From NCBI GenBank assembly GCA_964474455.1, contig CAYYSU010000007.1, positions 16,452 to 80,451 of the forward strand: DNA of 64,000 bases, in the 5' to 3' direction. A model generated the notes under the pieces. That model searched no databases. It was given only the letters and a program-made list of their open reading frames with translations, and was not told where the DNA came from. Position 1 is the first letter of the stretch. Every line of letters begins with the position of its first letter. Origin of the DNA: BM520 sp964474455. GTDB lineage: Bacteria > Bacteroidota > Bacteroidia > Bacteroidales > BM520. Of the stretch, positions 17,475-26,941 are shown one piece after another. Position numbers and translations under genes: made by a program.

Positions 17475-18350
17475 TCAGTGTGGCATATTTCCAAGGTAAA
17501 CATGCAAGAGCTCTTCTTTAGCAAGTTTTTGAAGCTCATACATCTTCCCCACTGGCATTGGAGATTCATTCATCTTATAATGAGGATAATAACGAGACAA
17601 ATGAAGTACTGTATCCTTTCCTAATTCCGTTCTTATGAAAGAAATCATATCCCTAAAAATATCCGGGTCATCATTCTTGCCCGGAATGATAAGATTTACA
17701 ACCTCCAAATGCTTATCAGATTGTGCGATTTGCTTCAAACTGTTTAGTACTGGCTGCAATGACGCAGAAGTCATCTCGGAGTAGAACTGCTCAGTAAAAC
17801 CCTTCAAATCAACGCTAAAAGCATCGACAACCCCAATAAGCTCAGCCAACGGCTCCGGCTCAACATATCCGTTTGTCACAACGACGTTCTTCATCCCCGT
17901 CTTTTTTATCTGCACCGCCACATCCATCATAAACTCAAACCAAACAATCGGCTCATTGTAAGTATATGCCACCCCGATGTTATCAACTCTGGATCCAGCA
18001 AGTGCCACGACCTCTTGCGGGCTGCGGCTATTCAAACGAGGAAATGCTTCCGCTGTGGTTTGCGATATGGTATCATTCTGACAGAAGGAACAGCGTAAAT
18101 TACACCCCACGGAGCCCAGACTCAATATTTGTCTCCCTGGATGAAAATGATACAGCGGTTTCTTCTCGATGGGATCGAAACAATAACTACATATTTTTCC
18201 GTAAACTGCGGATACAAGTATTCCTGCTTCGTTCTTACGAACCCGGCATTTGCCATATCTCCCGGGGGAAATAATACAACGATGCGGGCACAGCTGACAC
18301 TCTACTTTGTCGCCTTCGGTTTTTATCCAGTATTTTGCATTTTGACTCAT
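17475..18350 (-). CDS. amrS: AmrS-like radical SAM protein (AmmeMemoRadiSam family)
   Basis: About 291 residues. The radical SAM cluster motif is CNLRCSFCQ inside SLGSVGCNLRCSFCQND. An upstream cysteine-rich region (CQLCPHRCIISPGRYGKCRVR) is typical of the AmrS / PflA-like branch. The frame is open to 18434, but MSQNAKYWIKTEG at 18350 gives the normal family N-terminus. In other genomes this protein occurs with AMMECR1 and Memo proteins, which are not in this window. The substrate is unknown. The gene diverges from the GldN-like lipoprotein gene. Confidence 0.85.
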   Translation of the reverse strand: MSQNAKYWIKTEGDKVECQLCPHRCIISPGRYGKCRVRKNEAGILVSAVYGKICSYCFDPIEKKPLYHFHPGRQILSLGSVGCNLRCSFCQNDTISQTTAEAFPRLNSRSPQEVVALAGSRVDNIGVAYTYNEPIVWFEFMMDVAVQIKKTGMKNVVVTNGYVEPEPLAELIGVVDAFSVDLKGFTEQFYSEMTSASLQPVLNSLKQIAQSDKHLEVVNLIIPGKNDDPDIFRDMISFIRTELGKDTVLHLSRYYPHYKMNESPMPVGKMYELQKLAKEELLHVYLGNMPH

Positions 18351-18418
18351 CACAACAAAGATACAATCATTATTTAGTATTTGCCCTGAGTATTGACATA
18401 GAAGAATAGGGATTTTAC

Positions 18419-18427
18419 TATTTTTAC
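18419..18427 (+). promoter_or_regulatory. possible -7 element TATTTTTAC
   Basis: The variant TAYTTTTAC lies 16 bases before the ATG of the lipoprotein gene. It matches seven of eight positions of TAnnTTTG. No good -33 element. Confidence 0.3.
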
Positions 18428-18443
18428 AATTCAAATTTTTGTT

Positions 18444-18965
18444 ATGAGAAAAAATACTCTGCTTTTTGTTATACTAATAATTATGGGCTCCTGCACACAG
18501 AAGAAGCAAACAAAGCTCATCACCGAAAAAATACAGTACGATGTTCAGATCAAAGCTACCAATCCCGACGCCGACTGGTGGGCCGACAACATAGAAGGCT
18601 CACAAAGAGACATGTTTGTGGAATCGTTACTGACAGACGCATTAAACGGAAAAATAGAGGTGTACGATGTTTTTACCAACAATAAAATCTCTGAAAAACA
18701 GCTGGAGTTTATCCGCGGTCGTGTGGATACCGTACTTACGCAAAACCCGGATCCACCATACAACGACACAACCATTATTATTGAACAGAAGTTGGAATAC
18801 AGAGATGTTACCAGGGTGCGATTTTGGGAAGAGTGGGTTTACAACGGGAAGGATATTCGCAGCATAGAGAAAAAAATTGTTGCCATCGCACCTTTGCTGG
18901 AGAATTACGATGAATACGGCAATTTCCGAGGGTACCAGCCGTTATTCTGGATCTATACAGAATAA
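18444..18965 (+). CDS. small lipoprotein with GldN/PorN-like C-terminus
   Basis: 173 residues. Residues 1-17 form a lipoprotein signal (ILIIMGSC) with the lipid-modified cysteine at 17. The rest is soluble. The C-terminal third (RDVTRVRFWEEWVYN, then KKIVAIAPLLENYDEYGNFRGYQPLFWIYTE) resembles the end of GldN/PorN, a periplasmic subunit of the T9SS motor complex, but the gld/por operon genes are not beside it. Either a stand-alone GldN relative or a domain shared with it. It starts 93 bases from the divergent amrS gene, and its stop is 20 bases before the M16 protease gene. Confidence 0.5.
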   Translation: MRKNTLLFVILIIMGSCTQKKQTKLITEKIQYDVQIKATNPDADWWADNIEGSQRDMFVESLLTDALNGKIEVYDVFTNNKISEKQLEFIRGRVDTVLTQNPDPPYNDTTIIIEQKLEYRDVTRVRFWEEWVYNGKDIRSIEKKIVAIAPLLENYDEYGNFRGYQPLFWIYTE

Positions 18966-18985
18966 TAATCAGAGACAACAACATT

Positions 18986-20221
18986 ATGTATCAATACCAT
19001 ACGCTCCCATCAGGTCTTAGGATCGTTCACAAGGAGAGTTCCTCAGTAGTATCACATTGCGGAATCATGATCGACACAGGCTCACGAGATGAGACACATA
19101 GCGAACATGGCATAGCACATTTTATTGAGCACGTGATTTTCAAAGGGACAAAAAAACGGAAGTCATTTCATATCCTTAGCAGAATGGATAACGTGGGTGG
19201 TGAGATGAACGCATACACCACAAAAGAAGAGACCTGCGTTTACGCCTCTTTCCTGCCCGAATACTACGGCCGCGCCATTGAGCTCTTCAGCGACATTATA
19301 TTCAACTCCGTATTTCCTGATAAAGAAATAGAAAAAGAAAAAGATGTGGTTTATGATGAAATAACCAGCTACCTCGATACCCCATGGGAACAAATAGTGG
19401 ACGATTTCGAAGACCAGCTCTTTGCCGGGCATGCACTGGGGCGCAACATCCTCGGAACACCAAAAAGCCTCGAAAAACTCAACAGAGAGGATATCTTTAA
19501 CTTCATAAAACGAAACTATAAACCCTGGAATATGGTGATCTGCTCCGTGGGAAAGATCTCAATGAAACGTCTTATACTACTGGCGGAAAAACACTTCGTT
19601 ACAGAAAACACCTTCGCTGATGCAATACAGCGTACACCAGTAAACGGATATTATCCGAATAAAAATGTTGTTGAAAGGAATAGCTTTCAGACGCATGTAT
19701 CGGTGGGCAACAGGGCATTTTCGTGGGATGACAAACGCCGTGCTACATTGGCTCTTCTCACCAACTACCTCGGCGGTCCGGCCATGAACACACGCCTTAA
19801 CATGGCCATCCGAGAAAAATACGGCATCACATACAATATAGAGGCACAGTACACGCCATACTCCGACACCGGAGTGTTCTATGTGTACATGGGTATGGAT
19901 CCTGCCAATGCGCAGAAAGCGCTGCGACTGCTGCACCGCGAATTCAACTCCATACGGACGAAAGAACCCGGAACCACACAGCTGCATATCGCCAAAAAGC
20001 AATTCAAGGGACAAATGGCCATAGCCCAGGAGTCGAATCTCAACGAGATGCTCTCCATGGCCAAAAGTATGCTCATAAGAAATAAGGTTGACAGCATGGA
20101 ACAGCTACATGCCAGGATAGAAGGCATCACAGCAAAGCAGTTCCTCGAAACCGCCAATACAATCTTGGCGAAGGATCAACTCTCCACACTAATTTTCAAA
20201 GGAAATGAGAATAAAAAATAA
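18986..20221 (+). CDS. M16-family zinc metallopeptidase
   Basis: 411-residue protein of the pitrilysin/processing-peptidase family. The inverted zinc motif HFIEH (His45, Glu48, His49) lies in SEHGIAHFIEHVIFKGT, and the third ligand glutamate is in the downstream VVYDEITSYLDTPWEQ region. The second, inactive half (around GGPAMNTRLNMAIREKYGITYNIEAQY) is also present, so it is a complete single-chain M16B type. No signal peptide, so it is probably cytoplasmic. It follows the GldN-like lipoprotein gene by 20 bases. Confidence 0.93.
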   Translation: MYQYHTLPSGLRIVHKESSSVVSHCGIMIDTGSRDETHSEHGIAHFIEHVIFKGTKKRKSFHILSRMDNVGGEMNAYTTKEETCVYASFLPEYYGRAIELFSDIIFNSVFPDKEIEKEKDVVYDEITSYLDTPWEQIVDDFEDQLFAGHALGRNILGTPKSLEKLNREDIFNFIKRNYKPWNMVICSVGKISMKRLILLAEKHFVTENTFADAIQRTPVNGYYPNKNVVERNSFQTHVSVGNRAFSWDDKRRATLALLTNYLGGPAMNTRLNMAIREKYGITYNIEAQYTPYSDTGVFYVYMGMDPANAQKALRLLHREFNSIRTKEPGTTQLHIAKKQFKGQMAIAQESNLNEMLSMAKSMLIRNKVDSMEQLHARIEGITAKQFLETANTILAKDQLSTLIFKGNENKK

Positions 20222-20243
20222 AAATCTTATTTACTAAAATATC

Positions 20244-21083
20244 TTACTCCACCACATGCACCTCAGCAGCATGAATTACCTCTTTCGTGTCGTCACGATA
20301 GATGTATCCTACAAAGGCGCAGTTATCGGCATTCCAGTTTTCAGCAAGTGAAAAGGAGTAGGTTTTTGAGATAACTCCTAATGCTGAATCAATAGTCTCG
20401 CCCCAGGTACCGTTAACGTCTCCGCGAAAAACATGCTTATGCTTCCAGTCATGGATCGTCGGTGTATCACCAACATCAGGATTATTGTTGCTCTGTGGCG
20501 ACACGATATCATCCTCTATCACCACCAAACAGAATTTATAATCCACTGACTCAGGGTTGAACACTTCCATTTCAACGGTGATATCTGCTGATCTGTCACT
20601 ATCGTTGTACTCTGATCCAAGAGATATCTCAGCGAGTGCCTCTTCCTCGATTAGTTGTTCTATGGGTGTCTGCCATTGATCTTTACCCAAAACACGGCTT
20701 CCATCAATTTCTTTCCGGCTCACCATACCGGAGGGGTTAGCATTAACACCAAAATAATCATTTAGAGTTGTTCCTGCTGTGGTCTGATAATCTGCGGCAT
20801 AATCGCCACCATATGGATAGGCAACCCATCCGGCATGTATAGCAACAACGATCATTTGATCGCCATACAGCTCTTTATATGTATTCAGCTGAAGGGATGC
20901 TTCGGGGCAGTTCGGACAGTAGTGTCCGGTAAATTCTTCAACCAGCACTACTCTTTTACCAGTTTCTCCACCACCGGAGCCCGCAGGACCTTTGTTAATA
21001 AGAAATGGCTCCTCTACTTTATCGCAACCGAAAAACATTCCGGCTGCCATAACCATCATTATTAGTATTCGTATTGTTTTCAT
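20244..21083 (-). CDS. Omp28-related outer-membrane lipoprotein
   Basis: 279 residues with a lipoprotein signal (MAAGMFFGC, cysteine at 20). After a Gly-rich linker comes VLVEEFTGHYCPNCPEASLQL, a thioredoxin-like region with a CxxC pair, typical of Omp28-family proteins. The C-terminal half is a beta-rich domain ending WNADNCAFVGYIYRD. Last gene of a minus-strand operon (TlpA-like, barrel-like protein, Omp28) with gaps of about 10 bases. Function unknown. The CxxC suggests a link with the TlpA-like partner. Confidence 0.85.
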   Translation of the reverse strand: MKTIRILIMMVMAAGMFFGCDKVEEPFLINKGPAGSGGGETGKRVVLVEEFTGHYCPNCPEASLQLNTYKELYGDQMIVVAIHAGWVAYPYGGDYAADYQTTAGTTLNDYFGVNANPSGMVSRKEIDGSRVLGKDQWQTPIEQLIEEEALAEISLGSEYNDSDRSADITVEMEVFNPESVDYKFCLVVIEDDIVSPQSNNNPDVGDTPTIHDWKHKHVFRGDVNGTWGETIDSALGVISKTYSFSLAENWNADNCAFVGYIYRDDTKEVIHAAEVHVVE

Positions 21084-21094
21084 GATAAAAATCT

Positions 21095-22801
21095 TTAGAA
21101 GCTACTTGTTACTGTTAATGTTACACCTGTGGAAGCAGGAACCTGACGGCACACACCACCTACACAAAGCAGACCTTCGCGCTGACGACCGAAAGAGAGC
21201 GCAATACGCGTTGCATCTTTGATATATCCAGCAGCAACGTTGAAGTAATGTGTCTGCTCTTCTGCAATTGGATTACCATAATTATACTCATCCATAACAG
21301 AGATAAAATACTTTGGTGCGATGTTATATTCCAGAGTCAGTGATGCCCAGTCGCCTTTGTCCTCTTCAGTAAAAAGCATCTGTGCCTCAGTACGTAACGA
21401 CTGGCGAGGGGTTATTTTATATGTCACATCAGCAATACCGATATGAGCATATACTTTACCATACTCATTATGGTGACCTTCAATAACATCCTTGTCGTAA
21501 ACCTGGTTCAGGTAAGTAAAAACACCCTTCCATTTATTATTAAATTTCTTAGTTATTTTCACATTGATATCCTGGAAGAACATATCCCCACCCAGCTTTA
21601 GAAAGTCACTTTCGTATCCCATTGTTCCGGTTTGTCCTATGGACATTCCTTCTGCCAGAGGTTGTTTATCGATATCAAAAACAACAGCGTAATTAAGCGC
21701 GATATTCATACCATAACGGCCACCAAGCTTCGACTTCCTTGGAATAGTATAAACCACATCACCCTGAAAAGCATACTCACCATTTAGCTGTGTTGCATAA
21801 GGATACATGGTAGCCAGGCTGTAGTGGTGCATCTTCGTCAAAGGAGGCACGAAGTTAATGTCGAGCATATTTCCGGATTCCGTCATCTTCGACTTATAGC
21901 TCATATTGTCCACACGCTTTGCAGCCAAGATAACACCCAGACCTTTAGTGGAATAACTTAACGTAGAAAAGAGTGCCTGTCCCGGCTTATAGATATAATT
22001 ATTATACTGGGAAGGGTTATTCATCTTATAAGCATACTCGGTGATAAAGTTAAATCCACGGTGGCTCACATTCATACGTCCGGCGAAAGAAGCTACATTA
22101 ACAGGCAGGCTATATTCGAAAATTGTATCGTTGATAATAGTAGTCTTGGAGGTCATTTTTTCATACTTGCTGACCACGCTGCCACCCAGAAGAATCTGTG
22201 TCTGTTTTCCTTCAAGTCCTTTAATCATATCATTAAGAAAAAACTCCACATCTCCACCACGAACGATACCACGGTTACCATCGTCATATTTCTGCCAGTA
22301 ATAACGCTGTGTACCTATAAGACCTTTAAGCGTTACACCTTTGTATGGGTTCAGCTTCACACGGATACCATTAAGTGAGTTATCATAACCCAGATTCCAC
22401 TCCTGATAGGTTCTCAATATCAATCCGCTACCAAACTGCTCATAGAAATTTCCGACAGTAACATCCACATAGTCGTTTTTATATTGTGCATAATAATAAG
22501 GTATTCCCTGGCCTTCATGCTGTGGCTCGAAGCCCAACAATGGCGACAGATACGCCTCATAGCGCATGCCGGCAGTAAAATTATTGTTGGTGTAGTTAAG
22601 GTCAAGAAACCCATTAAGACCCATGCGCTTACCATTGAGAGTAGAGTCGTTGATACCTAGTACATCATCATCGGTATAGTACTGCATATCCGTTTGGAAG
22701 TTACCATGAACCTGGCCACCGGATAAAAAATTTTGCGCTAAAACAGAACTTGCACTACCAAATATCAGCAGTGCAAGAAGGGTAAAAATATTCCTTTTCA
22801 T
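21095..22801 (-). CDS. outer-membrane beta-barrel-like protein (probably DUF6029)
   Basis: 568 residues. A signal peptide ends near SSVLAQ (residue 23), then come many short alternating hydrophobic and aromatic strands (for example YYAQYKNDYVDVTVGNFYEQF and LRTEAQMLFTEEDKGDW), as in outer-membrane barrels. The C-terminus ends in SF. The overall pattern fits the DUF6029 family found beside TlpA-like and Omp28 genes. It sits between those two genes with about 10-base spacings. No catalytic motif was found. Probably a porin-like or scaffold protein. Confidence 0.72.
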   Translation of the reverse strand: MKRNIFTLLALLIFGSASSVLAQNFLSGGQVHGNFQTDMQYYTDDDVLGINDSTLNGKRMGLNGFLDLNYTNNNFTAGMRYEAYLSPLLGFEPQHEGQGIPYYYAQYKNDYVDVTVGNFYEQFGSGLILRTYQEWNLGYDNSLNGIRVKLNPYKGVTLKGLIGTQRYYWQKYDDGNRGIVRGGDVEFFLNDMIKGLEGKQTQILLGGSVVSKYEKMTSKTTIINDTIFEYSLPVNVASFAGRMNVSHRGFNFITEYAYKMNNPSQYNNYIYKPGQALFSTLSYSTKGLGVILAAKRVDNMSYKSKMTESGNMLDINFVPPLTKMHHYSLATMYPYATQLNGEYAFQGDVVYTIPRKSKLGGRYGMNIALNYAVVFDIDKQPLAEGMSIGQTGTMGYESDFLKLGGDMFFQDINVKITKKFNNKWKGVFTYLNQVYDKDVIEGHHNEYGKVYAHIGIADVTYKITPRQSLRTEAQMLFTEEDKGDWASLTLEYNIAPKYFISVMDEYNYGNPIAEEQTHYFNVAAGYIKDATRIALSFGRQREGLLCVGGVCRQVPASTGVTLTVTSSF

Positions 22802-22811
22802 TATTTACAAA

Positions 22812-23339
22812 TTAATGTGCGTCATCAAGTTTTTCACCATTAGCCAACTTCCTCACCTTTTCTATGAGATCCAGCTCAGCACCTTCAGCAAAAGAGGTGT
22901 GCTGCCATACGATGTTACCTTCACCGTCGAGCAGGAAAGTGTGAGGAATCATATTTACGTTGAGAGCCTTTTTAAATTCCTGGTTTTTGTCTAGGAGAAT
23001 CTCATATTCCCAGCCATTTCCGTTGGCAGTAGGACCCACTCTTGAGCTAGAACGGCTATCGTCGATAGAAACAGCATAAATCTTGACTCCAGTCTCATCA
23101 ACCCAATCTTCATATACGTCGGCGATTGTGTTGAGCTCTTTGATACAAGGCTTACACCACAAAGCCCAAAAGCTGATAATTACCGGGTATCCGTCATTAT
23201 CAATGTTGGAGGTGTTAAATGGTTCACCATTTATTGTAGTAAGATTTACAGATGGGATTTTATAAGCTTTATCTGAGGTCTGTGCAAATATTGTTGTTGT
23301 AAGGAGCACAGAAAAAACAAAAATGATACTTTTTTTCAT
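22812..23339 (-). CDS. TlpA-like periplasmic thiol-disulfide oxidoreductase
   Basis: 175 residues. The signal peptide MKKSIIFVFSVLLTTTIFA is followed by a thioredoxin fold with the active-site motif WALWCKPC. The frame also opens at 23345, but the ATG at 23339 gives a standard signal peptide. TlpA/ResA-like proteins reduce disulfides in exported proteins. First gene of the operon with the barrel-like and Omp28 genes, so its client may be one of these. Confidence 0.9.
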   Translation of the reverse strand: MKKSIIFVFSVLLTTTIFAQTSDKAYKIPSVNLTTINGEPFNTSNIDNDGYPVIISFWALWCKPCIKELNTIADVYEDWVDETGVKIYAVSIDDSRSSSRVGPTANGNGWEYEILLDKNQEFKKALNVNMIPHTFLLDGEGNIVWQHTSFAEGAELDLIEKVRKLANGEKLDDAH

Positions 23340-23467
23340 ATACATAAGTTTCAGGTTTCAAAAAAAGATTTGTGATAATAATTACTAAGAAGACAACGTG
23401 ACTCCCTTAAAGGTTCCATGAAAGAATGCAAATTCCAGACCGCAAATTCTTATTGGGAGGTTATAAC

Positions 23468-25372
23468 CTATTTCAGTTTCTGCCTCAGAAGGGCTTTATT
23501 CTTATCATTATGAATAGGCTTACCTTCGGGAGTATAAAGATAATCAATTAGTTCACGGTAGAAATCAGTTACTTTTCCACGAACCATTTTCATGGTAGAG
23601 TTCATAAATCCGTTCTGCTCATTAAATCCTTCCGGGAGTAGCCCAATAGATACGGGAAGCCACCTGTCGGGGAAGAGAGTATCATACTTACCACCTGAGA
23701 GATATGGGTCAATCTCTTCTTTAATAATCTGGATCGCAATGTCGACACCACGGATTGAGTCGGGTGTCACTTCACGTTTGGAAACCATTTTTTTCAACAC
23801 ATCGTAGTTTGGATGAATCAGTGCTACGGTATAAGGATTTTGATCATTATATAGCATAATTTCATCAATCACATCGCTATTCTCCACGATGGTCTCTTCG
23901 ATACCTTCAGGGCTATGTTTTTCACCATCGTTGCTAATTAGCAGTGACTTGAAACGGCCAAGCACGAATAGGAATCCGTCTTTATCCATATATCCCATAT
24001 CTCCGGTATATAGCCACCCGTCGCGCAGAGCCTCATCAGTAGCCTTCTGGTTTTTCCAGTAACCTATCATCACATTCTCACCACGTATAACTATCTCGCC
24101 CGCTTCGCCAACAGGGAGTTCTTTGTCTTTGCTATCGATTATTTTTAGATCCATTGGTGTGACAAGAACGCCACTTGATCCGAGCTTATGCTTATGTAAT
24201 GCGTTGGAGCTAATAACAGGCGAAGCTTCCGAAAGTCCGTAACCCTGCATCATGGGTATTCCCAGGGCGTAGTAAAAGCGCTGAAGCTCTATGTCCAAAA
24301 GTGCTCCTCCGCCAATAAAAAACTGTAGCTTTCCACCGAAAAACTCTCTAACCTTGCTAAAAATAATTTTATCGTAAGCCCATACCAACGGCTTCAAAAG
24401 GAAACTAAATCCTGTACCTTTGTTATAGCCCTCTTTATAATACTTATATGACACCTGCAGCCCGCTCCATAGCAGCCAGGCAGTGAATTTTCCTTTTTCC
24501 TTTACGCCTTTAACAATATTTTTCTTAAAAGTTTTCGCCAAAGCCGGAACACTCATCAGCAGGTCTGGTTTAATCTGCTGTATGCTGTATGGGATGTTTC
24601 GTAGGATCTCATTGGTTGTTTTTCCAAGCTTTATAAATCCCACTCCTGCACCTTTTCTCATGAAGCTATAAAAACCCGCGGTGTGGGCAAAGCTATGATC
24701 TAAAGGCAGCAGTATCAGTGTTCTGAACGTCTCGGGGATAGTCATAAGAGTATAACTCTGATACACATTGGCGTAATAATTCAGATGACTAAGAATAATA
24801 CCTTTGGGATCTGCTGTTGTGCCCGAAGTATAGCATATATTGGCATAATCATTCTCTTGAATGGAGTCGATACGAGTTTGCAGTTCATCTGAATACCCCT
24901 CACAAAGCGACGAGCCTTCTTCCACCAGCTCGCTGAATGTCATCTCTTTTTCGCCATACTCTTCCAGGTCGTCGAAATAGATTAGCTTCTCCATCGCGGG
25001 GAGGTCGTTAAGTACGGCCTTTACTTTGGAGCCATGAAGTGCACTGGCGAAGACGAACTTCACTCCGGCGTGGCGCAGACGGAAGAGGACCTCTTGCTCG
25101 GTAAGCTTTATTGAAAGAGGCACGCTAATAGCAGCACATGACAGCACTGCCAGTTCAGAGATAATCCACTGGTTTCTTCCTTCCGAAAGAATTGCCAGGC
25201 GATCGCCCTTCTTTACCCCCAGGCGCAGCAGAGCACATGCCAGAGTTTTGACCTGATCAGCGGTCTCTTTATAAGTAGTTTCGTAATATCCTTGTCCTTT
25301 ATCTTCTAAAAGAAAAGTGTTGTCGGCAAAGAGATCAACACTCTCTTTAAACAGGCTTGGTATAGTTCTCAT
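23468..25372 (-). CDS. long-chain fatty-acid-CoA ligase (AMP-binding family)
   Basis: 634-residue ANL-superfamily enzyme that activates a fatty acid with ATP and CoA. The AMP-binding loop is CYTSGTTADPKGIILSH, and the A8 region is YTGDMGYMDKDGFLFVLGR. The C-terminal lysine region (GFMNSTMKMVRGKV) is present. Start 25372 (MRTIPSLF) is preferred over ATG 25381. No signal peptide, so it is probably peripheral on the inner membrane. It stands alone, divergent from the kamA operon. Confidence 0.9.
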   Translation of the reverse strand: MRTIPSLFKESVDLFADNTFLLEDKGQGYYETTYKETADQVKTLACALLRLGVKKGDRLAILSEGRNQWIISELAVLSCAAISVPLSIKLTEQEVLFRLRHAGVKFVFASALHGSKVKAVLNDLPAMEKLIYFDDLEEYGEKEMTFSELVEEGSSLCEGYSDELQTRIDSIQENDYANICYTSGTTADPKGIILSHLNYYANVYQSYTLMTIPETFRTLILLPLDHSFAHTAGFYSFMRKGAGVGFIKLGKTTNEILRNIPYSIQQIKPDLLMSVPALAKTFKKNIVKGVKEKGKFTAWLLWSGLQVSYKYYKEGYNKGTGFSFLLKPLVWAYDKIIFSKVREFFGGKLQFFIGGGALLDIELQRFYYALGIPMMQGYGLSEASPVISSNALHKHKLGSSGVLVTPMDLKIIDSKDKELPVGEAGEIVIRGENVMIGYWKNQKATDEALRDGWLYTGDMGYMDKDGFLFVLGRFKSLLISNDGEKHSPEGIEETIVENSDVIDEIMLYNDQNPYTVALIHPNYDVLKKMVSKREVTPDSIRGVDIAIQIIKEEIDPYLSGGKYDTLFPDRWLPVSIGLLPEGFNEQNGFMNSTMKMVRGKVTDFYRELIDYLYTPEGKPIHNDKNKALLRQKLK

Positions 25373-25581
25373 AAAGTACAATTTTGGTCAAATATAGAAA
25401 AAAGATAACGGTATGACAAAAACTGCAAGGCAGAGCACTAAATATTAATAAAATTTAGACCTTCGAACCCCATGAACCACACCGAAAGAAAAAAATCCGA
25501 TGTTAATTATTCATTGCTTACAGTTATGAATTATTTTAGCAATTTGTACACAATAAAAAATAAAGCGTCACTTATTTTTAA

Positions 25582-25590
25582 TACTTTTAT
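25582..25590 (+). promoter_or_regulatory. possible -7 element TACTTTTAT upstream of the kamA operon
   Basis: A TAnnTTTG-like box with A in the last position, 77 bases before the kamA ATG. No clear -33 element. It lies in the AT-rich 286-base gap between the divergent acyl-CoA ligase gene and kamA. Confidence 0.25.
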
Positions 25591-25667
25591 AACGTGAATG
25601 TATCCAGATACCTTGGAACTCATAAAAAACATATTCACTTGAATGTAATTTTTTAAAAACACAGGAC

Positions 25668-26930
25668 ATGAATGATGACTTAGATCAAGGTTTTGAGCCT
25701 CCGTTAAAAGAAGATCTTGCTTCGATTGATGCAGTCTTTACAACATCTAATACTGAAGAAAGTCCTTTTAGTAACACCAAAATTTCTATTTCGGACTTTA
25801 AAGTCATTAACACAATAACACAACAATTCAGGGAGACTCATTTTCCTGAAGCCACAGACAAACAGTGGAATAGTTGGCGATGGCAAATACAAAACAGTTA
25901 TGTCAAATTTAAAAAATTATCTGAAATACTAGATATTAGTAGTATTGATGATGTTGATTTTTTATCTAAATCAAGAAAACTTCCTTTAAGAATTACGCCT
26001 TATTATGCCAGTTTACTTTCGGGAAAACCTGTGACTTATGCATTAAGCAAAACAGTTGTCCCGGACAAGAAAGAACTTATCATTTCACCGGGTGAAGAAT
26101 CCGATCCTCTGCATGAAGATGCTATGTGTCCGGTCTATAACCTGGTTCATCGTTATCCTGATAGAGTATTAATGCTGTCGACCGGTTTTTGTTCAACTTA
26201 TTGTCGCTATTGTACCCGCTCACACATGGTGCTTAAAGACAAGAAGCATTATGGAGTAAAGGCATGGGAAAAATCAATTGAATACATAAGAAATAATCAG
26301 AATGTCAGAGATGTGGTAATTTCCGGCGGTGATCCGCTAACTTTACCTGATAAGCATATTGAATTTCTGCTCTCTTCGCTAAGAGCGATTCCACATGTGG
26401 AAATTATTAGAATTGGAACAAAAGTACCAATGGTGCTCCCCCAGCGAATCACTAATAATTTAGTGAAGATGCTGAAAAAATATCACCCCGTCTATATGAG
26501 TATTCACAGTATCCATCCTGATGAAATAACTCCTGAAGTAATAGAAGCTGCCAATCGCATTGCTAATGCAGGAATTGTAATGGGTAGCCAAACCGTTTTG
26601 TTGCAGGGCGTAAATGATAATGTGGAAACCATGAAGAAATTAATGCATGAACTATTAAAAATCAGAATACGACCCTATTATATTTATCAGTGTGACCCCA
26701 TTCCGGGTTCATCTCATTTCAGAACACCCGTTTCAATAGGTGTAAAAATTATTCATGGCCTCAGAGGCTTTACAAGTGGTTATGCAATACCCCATTATGT
26801 GATTGACGCACCCGGTGGAGGTGGAAAAATACCTTTATTACCAAACTATTATCAAGGAAGAAAAGGTGACTCTGTGGTGCTGGAAAATTTTGAAGGAAAA
26901 ACCTATAAGTATTACGATCCTGAAAAGTAA
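25668..26930 (+). CDS. kamA: lysine 2,3-aminomutase-type radical SAM enzyme
   Basis: 420 residues. The radical SAM cluster cysteines are C175, C179 and C182 (GFCSTYCRYCTR), the SGGDPL motif is at 219-224, and the PLP lysine is K387 in APGGGGKIPL. The two aspartates that bind the side-chain amine of lysine in clostridial lysine 2,3-aminomutase (D293, D330) match D343 and D380, with the same spacing to each other (37) and to the PLP lysine (7). Glutamate 2,3-aminomutase lacks these aspartates. It therefore probably makes beta-lysine or a close analogue. First gene of a five-gene operon (12-base gap to the next gene) with an acetyltransferase-deacetylase fusion and two ATP-grasp ligases. Confidence 0.9.
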   Translation: MNDDLDQGFEPPLKEDLASIDAVFTTSNTEESPFSNTKISISDFKVINTITQQFRETHFPEATDKQWNSWRWQIQNSYVKFKKLSEILDISSIDDVDFLSKSRKLPLRITPYYASLLSGKPVTYALSKTVVPDKKELIISPGEESDPLHEDAMCPVYNLVHRYPDRVLMLSTGFCSTYCRYCTRSHMVLKDKKHYGVKAWEKSIEYIRNNQNVRDVVISGGDPLTLPDKHIEFLLSSLRAIPHVEIIRIGTKVPMVLPQRITNNLVKMLKKYHPVYMSIHSIHPDEITPEVIEAANRIANAGIVMGSQTVLLQGVNDNVETMKKLMHELLKIRIRPYYIYQCDPIPGSSHFRTPVSIGVKIIHGLRGFTSGYAIPHYVIDAPGGGGKIPLLPNYYQGRKGDSVVLENFEGKTYKYYDPEK

Positions 26931-26941
26931 AAAAGCAATGT

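Noticed and set aside
25668..26930. EpmB-type EF-P modification enzyme
   Set aside because: No EpmA-like lysyl-tRNA-synthetase homolog is nearby, and the context is a ligase/acetyltransferase operon.
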